A stretch of DNA of 64,000 bases. Origin: Fremontodendron californicum (taxonomy: Eukaryota; Streptophyta; Magnoliopsida; Malvales; Malvaceae). Positions 44,510 through 57,423 of this stretch are shown here, in pieces (the first letter of the stretch is position 1; each line of letters opens with the position of its first letter). A program made the position numbers and the translations under genes. The notes below the pieces were generated by a model that did not search any database, was not told the origin of the DNA, and saw only the letters and a program-made list of their open reading frames with translations. Location of the stretch: NCBI GenBank assembly GCA_030761205.1, contig JAULJL010000035.1, positions 13,844,001 to 13,908,000 on the forward strand, given 5' to 3'.

Positions 44510-45651
44510 AGTAAAAAAATATATATATTAATATTTTTACATATATTTTAAAATTAAATAAAAATTTATTAATAAAATAATAATTTGGCTCAAGACTGGG
44601 CCCGGATTTTAAAATTCCTGTCCAAAACTAAATTTGTGGATCTGACGAAATACATGTGAAATTAATGTTTCACAGATATTGTTCGTAGCTAATTAAATAT
44701 TTTTCTGCAATTAATGTACTTGAAATTAAAATGTGGTCCTCCCTAAATTTTTTTTTTTCCTCCCATTTTGATTCAATTAAAGCAAATTTATATTTCATAT
44801 AGCATTGGCACCACAAATAAATTGTTTGTTCATTTTCTGGCAAAGATAGCTTTTTTGACAAAACGGCTAAAATTAATTATTTGATACTCCAACTTAATTT
44901 CAATCTTTATTTGAGGATGAGATTTAAAGGGGAAAAAAAAAAAAGACAGGCTGCCTTATATATATATTTTTTATTCACAAATATTTTTATAATTTTATTA
45001 ACTTAATTTTTGATAAATTTGTTCTATGAGTCAAGCCATGTTCGACTCAGGTCAAACCCTAATGCTATTGAATTGACGAAACTTGGGGTCAATGGCGGCA
45101 GAAAAAATTATTATTATAAGAAAAAAAATAGATAGTAAATACTTACATGTACTGCTCCCTTTTGCATTATTTATATGAAAATAATGAATGATTTTATGAT
45201 GACGAAAACGACTTCTTTACATGCATATTTTAATTATTTTTTTCAGAAATTTAAAATTAAAAAATTATTTAAAATTCTTAGGGTATGTTTAAAAACAGGA
45301 ATTTGAGAGAATATATTTTGATTTTATTTGTTAAATAAATTATAAAAATAAAATGTATACATTATATATAATTAATTATGATTCAATATAATTATATATT
45401 TGAATGGTATAAAAAAATAAATTATTAATTCATAAACATTTATAAGTATTTATAAGAATTTTAGATTCATCATTAAATAAATATTTAATAAATCTATAAA
45501 TTAAAAAATAATTATATTTATATGTATTTTATTATACAATTTATATTAAAAAAAGAAAAAAACATTGAAGTGAATATCAATTTTATAAACTCACATACTG
45601 CCTAACTTTGTATGAAAAATTTTGCTAAATTAAATACACACAGATCATATA

Positions 45652-45700
<49 letters not shown>

Positions 45701-47239
45701 AAACATTGAAGTGAATACTGATATTGATATTAAATTACAATTTTTTTTTACTATAAATTGATTGCACAAAAATCAAGAATCAAATCACATTGATAATCAA
45801 TGGTCAAATGTTTCGCAAATCAATAAAATATTGCATGAATTTTTTTCTTATAAAATTAAATTAGGAATTTAATACATACAAAATTTGGACATATTTGAAG
45901 ACAATGTAAATTTCATAGTAATAATAAAATCATATTTGAGACCTAAAATGAGGCTATCAAAAAATTCATTATTGAATCCTTTATTTTTTGGTAGCAAATT
46001 AATAATTGAGTGAAACTATGCATAGGCAAGAAAAATGAATATTTTAAAAGGAAATAAAAGTAATTATTATTATCATATATTTATCATTTGTAAAAGAACT
46101 TAAGCACTATTACTGGAAAATAATATAAAACTTGAAGAGTAAAAACATTAGAAATTTGAATCAAGCATAAATATAAGAAAAAAAAATAATTAATCGAGCA
46201 ATTAAAAAGTAATTGAATAAAGAAAAATACAAAGAAATATAAAATATAAGCTTGAATATAAATGTAAACTTGAAAAAACAAACAAAGGGAGCTAATAATA
46301 AAGGGGGGAAAAAAAGAGAAACATAATCTAGAAAAATATAAAAATAAATTATTATTATTATTAGATTCAATTAAAAAAACAAAATTTAGATAGTTAATTC
46401 CAAGAAAAAAACTCAAATTGTTGTTAGTACACAATGAAAATCTCAGTCCCTAACATATTAAAATTACTATTATCGGTCAAAATAGTTTTATACATTGTCT
46501 ATTTACATAATATATAGCAACTAAAACTCTTCATGCTTGGAAAAGCCAGATTGTAACACTATTCTTAAAGGCTTAAGATTTTGCTTCCGTGTCCTACCTA
46601 ACAAATAGAACATAAAAGGTAAATTAAAACCACAAAAATAAAATAAAAAATCATTGGGTATTGTTAGTATTTTCCTTTTATTGCAAATTTCTTAATTTTG
46701 TCAAAAAAGAAAAAGGTAAATTTAATACATTTTCAACTTTAATTAAAAAGAAAATTTAATATTTTGATTTATTTTTGCAGTACTGCACACATATTTTCTT
46801 CTAGTAATGTTTTAAGTCTACTGAATTTGAGCCCCCATAGTTGATTAAATTTGATAATTGAAAGGTGCACATTTTAAATAAAAAAAAATGAAGAGGAACA
46901 AAATGTTTATATTTCAAAAAGATATTTGTTAAACTTCTTTCAAAAACACATTTCACCCGAATTATTATCATAAATGTAAAAATTTTCATCAAATCACTAT
47001 TTCCAAGATTTTTTTTTTTTTTAAAAAACTTTTTTTTGACAATTTTTAATCACTTGTGATTTTGACAAAAACAAAAAAAAAACACTTGTGATCTGTTTCC
47101 AGCTTTAGGAGGCTAGGTGCTGATAGGCATGCTAATAACCTAACAATTGAAAAGCCCAACCAAATCTAGACGAAAACCCAAGCCCATTATTGAACAATCT
47201 TACAGCACCTACATGCTCCAAGCCCAATATACGTGTTGG
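44510..47239. other. AT-rich non-coding stretch
   Basis: No gene. A (TA)n run is at 45655-45697. Open frames are low-complexity Phe/Ile runs. Confidence 0.5.
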
Positions 47240-47465
47240 TTTCCTTGGTTTGTCCTATCAATTCTAACTCGAATCTCAAAAACTCATCCAACCCGCTCGA
47301 ACTAAAACTTGAATCAACCAGATTTGATTATAAAAAGTCAATAATCCGAATCCAACAAATTCAAACCCGAAAATAATCCGAATTTGAAATGACTCGAAGC
47401 TAAAATGACCCGAACTCAAATAATCAAAATACAAATAAATTGAATTCGTATCCTTCCTTCTCCGA
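47240..47465. mobile_element. Truncated copy of the CCCGAA-ended element
   Basis: CCTATCAATTCTAACTCGAA, CATCCAACCCGCTC, CAGATTTGATTATAAAAAGT and AAACCCGAAAATAATCCGAA parallel the left end of 5741-8288 (about 5745-5900). The right part is missing. Confidence 0.6.
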
Positions 47466-47820
47466 ATAAAAAGCAATTATAAGAATTAAAAGAACCCAAG
47501 GATCTTGGATACCATGATATTATCACAATAATAAAGTTTACAACAGCTTGCAAAAGAAGAGCAGAGCCCATTGAGATGGCTTCGGATGCTCAACCTGTAT
47601 AGATATTAGATAGCCAATGTCTATCTTCATAACCTCACACAATATCCATTAGGATCCTGAGAACAAATAAAATTGCTTTCTGGAATTCATACAACCTCTA
47701 ATAAAACTAGAGCCCCTAGTCTTATTCACATTTTGATTAACCAATACTTTCCCAACTCTTTCGGCATCATCCCATTTCTCATTCAAAACATATATAAATC
47801 AGATATAAGAGAATAAACTA

Positions 47821-48760
47821 CTTGAACACTTGCTTGATCACTCTCTCAGCCATCTGAAACTGCTTATGGAGCTTACAAGCCGACAAGAAAGAACTCCAAA
47901 TAACAACATTGGGTTCAAACTTCATCGTCCTAATAACCTGATAAGCTTCTTCCAATAACCCTGCTTTACCAAACAAGTCAACCATACACCAATAATGGTG
48001 AATCCTAGGCTCCACGCCATACTGTTCAATCATATTGAAATACTTGCGACCGTCCTCTACTAAATCTTTACGCGTACATGCATTGAGAATATCCGTAAAA
48101 GTTATCTCATTAGTAGGGATTTAAATGGTGGCCTATAATACAATCGCTATTTGCAGTTTTGATTTTTTACATCGTCGATATTCACGATTGATATTTACAA
48201 TCACAATCACGATAAACACGATGCGAACGAAAAAAATATCTGCGACCACAATTTAAATCCCTCCTGCTCATTAGACTTCACTCCCGTTTCTTGCATGACC
48301 TCAAAGAAAGACAGTGCCTCGTCACTATAGCCATGTTGTGCGGTTCCACAAATCAATGCTGTCCAAGTCATTACATTCCCTTGTTGCATCAAATTGGAAA
48401 TTATACAAGCATACTTCAATAAACCACGCTTGGCCTACATATCAACCAAAACCGTGCCAATTTCGACTTTCAAGTCCCACCATTTTTAACTATAAACCCA
48501 TGGTCTGATCTTCCGATCAATAATCCAAGAGAACCCAACTGAGCGCACTCCCATAGAACCGATCCCACTGTCAGTTGGTCAGGTTTGAACCTCTCATTCG
48601 CTACTATTTCTTGGAAACATGCGAACCCAGAACTCCATTTTCCGTTATTCATAAAAGCTGAAATCATGGCAGACCAAGAAGCAACATCCCTCAAAGGCAT
48701 TGTCTTGAAAACTGCATAGGCTTTGTTTATATCCTCGGTCATAAAGTGTCCTTCACCGGA
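47821..48760 (-). pseudogene. PLS-type pentatricopeptide repeat (PPR) protein, broken 3' part
   Basis: PPR proteins of this class bind organelle RNA. On the minus strand the reading runs through MPLRDVASWSAMISAFMNNG, then VMTWTALICGTAQHG, then ITFTDILNACTRKDL, HYWCMVDLFGKAGLLEEAY and VVIWSSFLSACKLHKQFQMA. This is the standard order of P, L and S repeats with an E-like end. Breaks: a frameshift near 48475, a TAG in place of the Tyr codon of VDMYAK near 48436, and a 153-bp MITE between codons at 48114-48266. The 5' end is cut at about 48760 by a repeat. Its native end is QVFK plus stop at 47821. No upstream half was found in the window. Confidence 0.88.
48114..48266. mobile_element. hAT-type MITE inside the PPR pseudogene
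   Basis: CTCATTAG flanks it at 48106-48113 and 48267-48274. Ends: TAGGGATTTAAATGGTGG and the complement of CAGGAGGGATTTAAATTGTGG. The 8-bp duplication and AGGGATTTAAAT ends fit hAT elements. 153 bp, no coding capacity. Confidence 0.85.
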
Positions 48761-51368
48761 CCCGTCTAAATGACGTTATTTTAAAAAAAATAACGTATAA
48801 AAAAGGGAATCATACATTATCGATTTTTTTTATTAAATATGTTCGATCACTTATTAAAATCGATTTTTGTAAAAAAAAATTTTAAATTAATTAAAATATT
48901 TTTTGAAAATACCAATTTTGAGGCCCAGGTTAAATCAGAGAAAATCAAAATACGGGTTCGGGAGTCGGTTACGTCACGGAGAAGAATTAGCATCCCCACA
49001 ACGCCCGTATAAAACGGTACCTTATTAATCACGGGTTATCGTGAAGTCTCGATGAATGTCGGTTTTAATTTTGATATTTTGAAAATAATTTCCTTAAAAA
49101 ATGGTCATATTATTTCAAGGACGATCCAAAATTTATTATTGCAAAAATTTTCTATATTCCCCGACAAAGTGGCAAAATATAAACTTTTTATTATTTTGAA
49201 ATTCTTCGTATCGTCCTCCTTTTAGAAGGATATTCCTTTGATAATAATAATTGATGAAGACTCTCCGCCAATCCCGTGGAGGATTCATGAATTATATTAA
49301 CTCGGGATATTGCCTTATTTATTAAAAAACATTAATTTTCAAATGTTTAAATGATCATGAATATGCAAATTATCGCTAAGGCATAAATAAGAATAAAGTA
49401 ACATGCATAATCATTATGGCATGACAAACATTTTATTATGACATGGTAAAAGAATTCATGACATGACACATGTTTTATTGTGGCATGACAAATAAATCAT
49501 GGCATGACGTATATGGGATGAAAGATAATTCATGACATGGCATACATGATATGACAAATAATTCATGGCATGGCATACATGATGTGGCAACTCTTATTAT
49601 GACATGGCAAAAAATTTATGACATGGCATACATGGCATGGCAAATCTTATTATGACATGGCAAAAGAATTCATGACATGGCACACATGACATGGCAAGTA
49701 ATTCATGACATTATACACCAAGTAACATGATCATATAAATATCAATTATTAAATGACATCATGCATATCAATCAAAATAACATGATCAAGATAGCAACAT
49801 CGATATCCACTCTAAAATGATATTATCATGGAATATGCATGAACATGGAATATTATGAATAAGATAGTAACATGAATATCAATTCTAAAATGACATCATC
49901 ATGGAATATTTATGAACATAGAATATGCACATATCATTATTTAAAATTATTTTCATGGATTTTCTTTGTAGAATTACACAAATGGCATGTATCGAAAAAT
50001 ATTACCGTACTCCTCGACAAACCCGACAAAGCTTGAAAAATAATTCTTCCACATGACACTTACGTAATTCCGAGTAAAACGAAAACCATGCTTTCTAATT
50101 TCATAAACACTTGCATTGAAACATTTCCTAACCTTCCCGGCAAACCCGGCAACAATTAAGAATTAATTCATGTCAAATGCTTATGAAACCGAGAAAACAC
50201 GTTTGATGTTAAATTTAAACAAAACATTTTTAAATATATATTTTTTATAAGCAAAACATTTTTAAATATGCAATGCATGAAAATGAGACTATTATCGAAA
50301 TGTGTTTCTCTCTTGAAGAGAGGATATCCGAACATCTAAAAATATGTCCGACTACCTTTAAAAAAAAACTTAGATTGAAATTTGAAAACGAAAGATTTCG
50401 AACACGAATTTTGGCTCGGATTAAGGGACATTCGAATGCCATGATTTGACATCCGGACATCTCTAAGTGAGCCTCGAATACAACCATTTTAAAAGCCAAA
50501 ACAAATTAAGATGCAATTTTTAAAGAGGAATGGCCTACATGGCCGAATGACCTAAGTGAGAAAAATCGAGTTTTTACTCGTTTTTGAAGCTCGTTATGAC
50601 TACCCATGACCCGATTTGCTTAAAAATAATTTTTAAAATTTAAAAGACCATGAAAACAAACCATAAACAGTAGCTAATGGATTCGGCCAGCCCCTCTCCC
50701 ACTAGAATAAAAAAAAAATTCAAACTTGCTAGCCTTAAAGCTCGTTTTAGCCTTCAAAAATCGGTTTTAAAAAACTATTTTTTTACCCTTAAAAGAAATT
50801 CAATTTTTTTTTTGAAATTTTAACCATGGACTCACCTAAGGGAATACTAAATGTGGTTAAAACAATTTTTTAATTGGATAAGAAATGCCTAGGCCGAAAT
50901 TGTCTCAAAATCAGCATGTCTAAGTAAAACTAGTTTTGTCAAAACTATTTTTTAGATCCTTAAGAAAAATTCTAAAAAATCTGAAAAAATAACCATTGAC
51001 TCATCTAAGAGTATACTAAATGCGTTTAAAACAGTTTTTTATTTAGATAAAAAATGCCTAGGCCGAAATTGTCCCAAAATCAACATGTTTAACTAAAGCT
51101 AATTTTGTCAAAACTATTTTTTTAAAACCTTAAAAAAATTCTAAAAAAATAACCATGGACTCATCTTTGAACTTTTTTTTTTTCCTTGAAAAGTAACTTT
51201 GGAGTTTTTCTTGAGAAAAAGAGAGATTTAGACGAAAAAAAATAAAAAATTGTGGGGTAAAATCTGACGGTTGACGTGTAGTCATAGTCGTGAACATGGA
51301 TTCGGAACATTTTACCATAACAAGCTCAAGCATAAACTGCGGGTTTTTTATGATCTCTGTCAAAAGGC
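48761..51368. repeat. Long LTR-like repeat block interrupting the PPR pseudogene
   Basis: It starts TGTCCTTCACCGGACCCG and contains GGGTTCGGGAGTCGGTTACG and AGAATTAGCATCCCCACAAC, a diverged form of the repeat at 42657. Within it are a CATGACATGGCA-rich array (about 49420-49720) and two to three ~165-bp tandem units starting ACCATGGACTCA or ACCATTGACTCA (50823, 50991, 51151). No coding region for retroelement proteins was seen. The right limit is approximate. Confidence 0.5.
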
Positions 51369-52619
51369 AACATTCATTCGTGTATACACCCCTTATATCT
51401 CGTATTTTTTATATAATTTATATTAGTATAAATATAATAAAATAATATATATGAATATCATATATATTAAATATGTCATACAATTATATTAATAATATTT
51501 AAATATATCATATCATATCTATTATATTATTTTATGTTTATTAAATATAATATATTTATATAATATTTTTTATCATATCTCAAAATATTATATCTATTCA
51601 AAGCTCAAATACGGATCCGCTCACCATTTTATTTTACTATCAAATATCAATACCTACTTTTCAATAATATTTTTTCTTCTCTCTCAATTAAAATAATATA
51701 TACTAATACTTTTTTCATTCCATAATTAGTGTTTTTTAGTCTATCAAAAAATTTAATTAGTGTTTTTAAGTTTGATATTTTTTCAAGTTTAATCAATTTT
51801 TATTTATAAATTATTAATTAAAATTTTAAAAATATTTTTCAAAATTATGAATAAAATAAATTTTTACTATATATTTGTTTACTTAATCACATATTTAAAA
51901 TAATTAAGATCAAATTGAAAAAAATAGGACAATATCATTTTTTTAACCAAAAATACCTAATAATAATTTTTTTTTTTTTGCTTAAGAAATTTCTCCTTTC
52001 CTATAAGAAGAAAACATAGGAAACTGACAATCCAGTTCATATTCATTACTTAAATAAGTTACTTAGGTTATCTATGTGTATATTTATATTATGTACATAA
52101 ATATGATTTAGGGGTGCGAAATTTTTATGAACACTTTATTACAATTTTTTTATTTTTGGTCAATTTTAATTATTTAAAACGTTTTAATTAATTAAAAGAG
52201 ATTCCTAAATCGTAAAATACATGTAAAAAATTTTGCTAAAAAGTAGTAGTAATTAATTAAAAAATTTATAAATGAGTAGTAATTAATTATTAATTACTAG
52301 AATAATTTATAAATGAATTTTATTAATGATTACTTACTCTTTAAAATTAAATAATATATTATTTATAATAATATTATATTAAATATAATTAATTTATAAT
52401 TTTTTATCATTTACATATATTTGAGAAAATATTATTATTTATTAATTAAAAATATTCTTAAAAAATCCAATAATTTTTAAAAAAAATAATAAATAGTATT
52501 ATTTTGTATTAAATTATTAATTAACATAATAATAGGTTATATTCTGAAAAAAAATGTCCAAAAGAAACTAAAAGTGTTCAAACAAAAACTTCTAATACAT
52601 TTCAAGGGAAGAAAAAACA
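51369..52619. other. AT-rich non-coding stretch
   Basis: No gene or clear element ends seen. Confidence 0.5.
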
Positions 52620-53923
52620 ATGGCTATCAATTCCTTAACCAAAGCAACTACTTTCTACAGATTCTCATCAACCCAATTCTTTTCCAAAGTTGCTCCCAAA
52701 ATTTCCCAATACAGGAACCAGATTTCTCTTGCCATTCTCCTTCAAAGGTATGGTTTTCCACCTTCTCAACTCCATACTTTCCTTACAAAAAACCATTTTT
52801 TACTCAATCATTCCAAGTTGCATGACATCCAAAACTCTCTAAACATTCTTTTATTTTTTAAAATTCCACAGACTTCTTTTATTTCTTTATTATTTGACTG
52901 TCCAGCAGTTTTGGACTTTAACTTTTTGAAGAAATGGCAAATTGGGATTTCTAAATTTGGAAACTTGGGTATTTCCCCAGTGGTTATCAGCAATGTTTTG
53001 GCACTTTCTATGAGATTTCAGATTGACCCAGATTGGTTTTTGAAGAGTGTTGCCGTGTTGGTGTTTTGAAGGGTCTGGGGTTTAATGAACGGGTTTTGAC
53101 TAGGGTTTTAGAAGGGTTTCCTAGGATAATCATGATGAAGGAAGATGAAATTTGTGAAAAGATTGGATTTTGGGAAGGAATTGGGATTTCAAGATATGGG
53201 ATTGAAAGGGTTTTTTATTTGTTTCCTGAGGTTTTAGGATTTGATGTTGAAAATAGGTTGAAGCCATTGCTTGAGGAGTGAGAATGAGGTTAGAGAGGAG
53301 ATTGTAAGGGAGCCAAGAGTTTTGGGTATGGAATTAGGGGAAATGTCGAGGTGTTTGGGATTGTTGAGGACTTCGAAATGTCGTGTTCCTATTAAGGACA
53401 AGATTTTTAGTGAAGGAGATTTAGAGCTGGGTTGGAAGTTAAGCTTAGAGTTGATTGCTTGTGCAAACAGGGGCTGGTTCGTAGAGAAGCATTTAAGGTC
53501 CTATGGAAAGAGCCAAGATTGATTTTATATGAGATAGAGGAGATTGAGAAGAAAATTGAGTTCTTGGTGAACAGGATGAAGTATGGTGTTGGTTGCTTGG
53601 TTGAGGTTCCAGAGTATTTGGGTGCGAATTTTGACAAACAGATTGTTCCTCAATACAATGTCATAGAGTATTTGAGATCAAAAGGTGCACTGGGATTTGA
53701 GGTGGGGTTGAGGAGTTTGATAAAGCCAAGTAGGCTTAGATTCTATAATTTGTATGTTAAACCATATCCGGATTGTGAAAAGATGTTTGGGAGGTTTGTG
53801 GAAGGTGCTGTTCTTCAAAGGCGGCATCCAGTTGGGATGTGGAAGCTTTTTAAACCACAAAAGTATACAGAATCAAAGGAAGATGTGAACAACATGAAAT
53901 CTTTTATGGAACCACTAGTTTAG
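52620..53923 (+). pseudogene. mTERF-family protein (MTEF18/SHOT1-like), frameshifted
   Basis: mTERF proteins are helical-repeat nucleic-acid binders of plant mitochondria and chloroplasts. Three frames carry successive parts: SLTKATTFYRFSSTQFFSKV to GNLGISPVVISNVLALSMRF and QIDPDWFLKSV (52620-53050), then VLKGLGFNERVLTRVLEGFP to RLKPLLEE (53066-53278), then EVREEIVREPRVLGMELGEM (53285-53425), then EVKLRVDCLCKQGLVRREAF to MKSFMEPLV (53435-53923). The shifts are near 53050, 53278 and 53428; the second also lacks several residues of a helix. The N-terminal stretch looks like an organelle presequence. The intact family member is longer (over 500 residues). It is a single-exon copy, so a retained or duplicated gene gone dead is the best reading. 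Confidence 0.85.
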
Positions 53924-54190
53924 CTGACAAAGCCACTGATCAATGATTTGTTTTTAAACAAATTTTAATGTTTATATTTTTAGTTTTTATATCAAATAAT
54001 TAAATGTATCAAAAAGTACATTTTAGAGATTTATCATATTTTACTATTGATTACTTGAATATGTTTTCAAAATCAAGTTTGATGTAATTCTAATACTCAT
54101 TTTTTAAGTTGGGTCTTTAAAAGTACAGTCCATATTAAAAAAAAAAAATCCTAATTTCTCTTGTTGATCCACGACGTTTGAATATATCAT

Positions 54191-54478
54191 TTTTTTTTTT
54201 TTTTTTAACTCAGGGTGTCTTCCCATATTCATTTTATGGTTGATGAAAGTCTAATTTTTTTTTGTGTAAATCCAGGGTGTCCTCCCATCTCTTTTTTTTT
54301 TTTTGTGTAAACCCAGGGTGTCCTCCAATCTCCATTTTATGGTTGATGGAAGTCTAATCCCTGTCGGGCCGGGAGTGTAATGGTAAAGCCCTCCCAACAT
54401 TGGAGACTCCCAGGATTCGAACCTTAATTCTCATCTAAGGGTAAGAGCTACTAACCATTCCAACTAACCAAATGTTGG
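54191..54478 (-). mobile_element. tRNA-derived SINE with 12-bp target duplication
   Basis: TGAATATATCAT flanks it at 54179-54190 and 54479-54490. On the minus strand it has an A-box-like TGGTTAGTTGGAATGGTTAGT and B box GGTTCGAATCC (about 54411-54421), and ends in poly-A (T run at 54191-54207). The tail phrase GTAAACCCAGGGTGTCCTCC is present in three partly degraded tandem copies, each with its own T run. Confidence 0.85.
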
Positions 54479-54761
54479 TGAATATATCATATTTTACGTT
54501 CAACAATCATAGTGTTTCTATTTTCTTCTTTATAAGAAAACGAGTTTTAATCACAAATCTGTCTTTTAACCTTTCTATCTTGTTATACAAGTTTACAGTT
54601 TCATTTTTATTCTTATAAACAAAAAATAACACATTTTTGTAAAAGTTTTTGACTAGGAAAATCAATAACAACCTTGTAATAAGACTTATTCATTTTCTAC
54701 TTTTTGAATAGTGATATATTAAATAGTTTTGTATTCCAAAATTCTTTCAACGATCTCCCAC

Positions 54762-54988
54762 CTGCACTTCATATTCATGTTTTGCCTCTTGTACATTCTT
54801 TATACTATCGTATATCTTCACTGCTTTATTCAACAACTTTTTTGACGTAATGTTTTTCCATAACTACTCTGGTACATCATCCTTTGACATAATTAGAACC
54901 AAATCCTTTGCTAGATCATGTTCTTTATCAATGATTTTACCAAGAAATGTATCTAAATAGTCTGAAGATTTCTTCAACAAGTACAATA
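54762..54988 (-). pseudogene. Exon of an unrecognised spliced gene (downstream part)
   Basis: Minus strand reads LLKKSSDYLDTFLGKIIDKE, HDLAKDLVLIMSKDDVPE, stop, then WKNITSKKLLNKAVKIYDSI and KNVQEAKHEYEVQ, ending at donor GCAG|GTGGGA. Strongly helical and charged. It appears to continue the exons at 56711-57064, with a LINE lying between. I do not recognise the family. Confidence 0.5.
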
Positions 54989-55214
54989 TATATAATTAAT
55001 ATCCACTTGTTTACTTTTCAATCTTCTAGTATTATCATTTTTCAGAAAAGATAAGTTACAAAATAAAAAACATAAAGTAAAACAAAAAGATAAAAAATCA
55101 AACGTTTACAATTATCATATCATATAATCAGATGTTTAAAACTTACATTTTTAGTGTATTATCAATTAGCTTTTAGTTTCTCGTATTTTCAAAGTTAAAT
55201 ATTTTTAAAGGATT

Positions 55215-56706
55215 CTTTCCTAGATGCAACAATGGGCATAATCCGTCCTATGTCTGGCGCAGTATTTTGGCAGCAAGAAATTTTTTAGAGAAAGGATTGT
55301 ATTGGCACATTGGTTGTGGAGAAAATGTACGAATATGAAGGATCGTTGGCTAGTGAGGTCAGAAAAAGGAATGGTGAAAACTACTTGTGTTACTTCACAT
55401 TCGAATGCTCTAGTATGTGAACTGTTAATGATTCAAAAAAAAAAGTGAAATATAGATTTGGTTAATGATATTTTCATTGAAGAGGATGCTAATGCCATTT
55501 TAAGATTATCTTTATGTAGGAGGCAGGTGGAAGATAGATTTATTTGGACGGAGACATCTAATGGAATCTATTCCATTTGATCAGGGTACAAACTATTAAG
55601 AAGGACGAAGAGTTATGATAATAGATTGATTGATCCAATGGCTAAAGAAGGCTGGAAACTACTTTGGCAATAAAACTGCTACCAAGAGTTAAAATGTGTT
55701 TGTGGAGAGCATGTCATAGTATTTTGCTTGTTAGTAGCACGTTATATGCAAGACATGTTATCACTGAAGATATCTGCTGCCTGTGTGGAGGGAGGTCTGA
55801 AATAGTTTTTCACGTTTTTTGTGACTATTTGGAGGTTAGGAAATTATGAGATTTAAACTTGTTTTCTCACAAGGCTTATGAGGTAGGTAGGGACTCTTTT
55901 TTTCCGAATGGTTTATTAATATCTTCAAGTTGGTGGGGTTGGAAGAATTCAAAAAATGATGTGTTGCTATTTGGGCAATATGGAGTGGTAGAAACGAGTT
56001 CAAATTTGACAAACAAAGCTGGAATGTTGACAGGCTTGGTGGATTCATTACTCAATATTTACAAAGATTTGATGAGATCAAAAGTTTGGGTGGGGGAGTA
56101 ACTAACGTGCATCCTACTAGGTGGATTTCACCACCTACTGGTGCATATATATTAGATGTTGATGCTGCACAGGCAAAGGACAATTCAGTAGCAGGTTTTG
56201 GAGCTATCATACGCTGATGCATATATATTAGATGTTGATGCTGCACAGGCAAAGAACAATTCAGTAGCAGGTTTTGGAGCTATCATACGAGATTCAGCTG
56301 GTCAGGTAGGTGCTATGGCGAAGAAAACAAATCCTATTTTTTCAGTGTTTGCGTTGGAAGTTATGACAGTAAGAAAGGGAATAATTTTTGCTCAGGATAT
56401 AGGCATATGTGATGTAATTATTGAAACTGATTCTTTAAAGTTTACTTGGAGTTTAAGGGGGGAAATGCAAGATCATCTATAGTAGGACAATTGCAGAAAC
56501 CATCTCATTGACTTGTAACTTTCATTCAATGTCCTGGTCTTTTGTTAAAAGGGATGAGAATGTTGTAGCACATTCTTTAGCTAGAAATGCTCTCTCCTTA
56601 AGTGATGAAGCTGTGTGACTAGAGGATAGTCCACAATTTCTAATACTATCTTGAATCGGATGTTATTTGAGTTATTTAATGAAATGTTATTTATATAAAA
56701 AAAAAA
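55215..56706 (+). mobile_element. 5'-truncated L1-type LINE with RNase H, broken
   Basis: The C-terminal part of a plant LINE polyprotein is readable in pieces: NPSYVWRSILAARNFLEKGL, a zinc-ribbon region (WRACHSILLVSSTLYARHVI, CCLCGGRSEIVFHVFCDY) and an RNase H domain (DVDAAQAKNNSVAGFGAIIR, ALEVMTVRKGIIFAQDIG, IIETDS). Stops and shifts occur throughout. A 76-bp tandem duplication (56143-56218 and 56219-56294) shifts the frame at the start of RNase H. It ends in a poly-A at about 56697-56706. The reverse transcriptase core is absent. Confidence 0.85.
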
Positions 56707-56710
56707 TCAT

Positions 56711-57064
56711 CTGTGCAAATTTCTTAGAAGCATTATCATAATCTTGCAACTCCATCAGACTTAAACTACAAAACATATCAACAATAAAGGTACTTATGTA
56801 ATAAAAAAATATATGAAATTATTATGAAAATTACCCATAAATGCATATTTGTTTACCTTCATAGTTCTCTCAGCTAACTGTAAACATTCATATCCCCGCC
56901 CAAGTTTTTACAGCTGATGGAATGCTGTGCTTGTAAGAGCTTTGCATAATTCACAATCTAAAAACAAGTTAGGTACCCTCTCACCTTAAAATTGTCATCA
57001 GTTTTTCGTTCCTCGATTGATTCCAGACTTTTCGTAACCAGTTTTCTCTCTTCTATGATTGTTC
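56711..57064 (-). pseudogene. Exons of an unrecognised spliced gene (upstream part)
   Basis: Three pieces on the minus strand have GT-AG borders: 57064-56985 (IIEERKLVTKSLESIEERKT, ending at GTGAGA), 56957-56857 (DCELCKALTSTAFHQL, stop, KLGRGYECLQLAERTMK, ending at GTAAAC) and 56765-56711 (SLMELQDYDNASKKFAQ). The in-frame stop in the second exon shows decay. Lengths and charge suggest a helical protein; family not recognised. A LINE inserted directly after the third piece. Confidence 0.5.
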
Positions 57065-57423
57065 ATTATGTGTGTGCTGAAACAGTATTTTCAAAAAATG
57101 TATGAATTATTTTTCATTTAAAATTAATATTTAATAAACTTTAATTTAATGTGTTTCGTTAACGAAAGACATTTTTTAAAATTAATTAGTATATTATTTA
57201 TAATAATAATATTATATTAAATATTATAGTTGATAATTTTTTTTTTATATTTTCAATGCATTAAAAGAAAATATTATAATATATTTAATAACTTGAGGAT
57301 ATTTGTTAGCAAAACTTTAATTTAATTTGTAAATAAAATTGTTGGATTTCTCTATAATAATTAAACCTAATAAATTTTATGTCCATAAAAACTACATTAT
57401 ATTTCAAGTAGACTTATTCAAGG

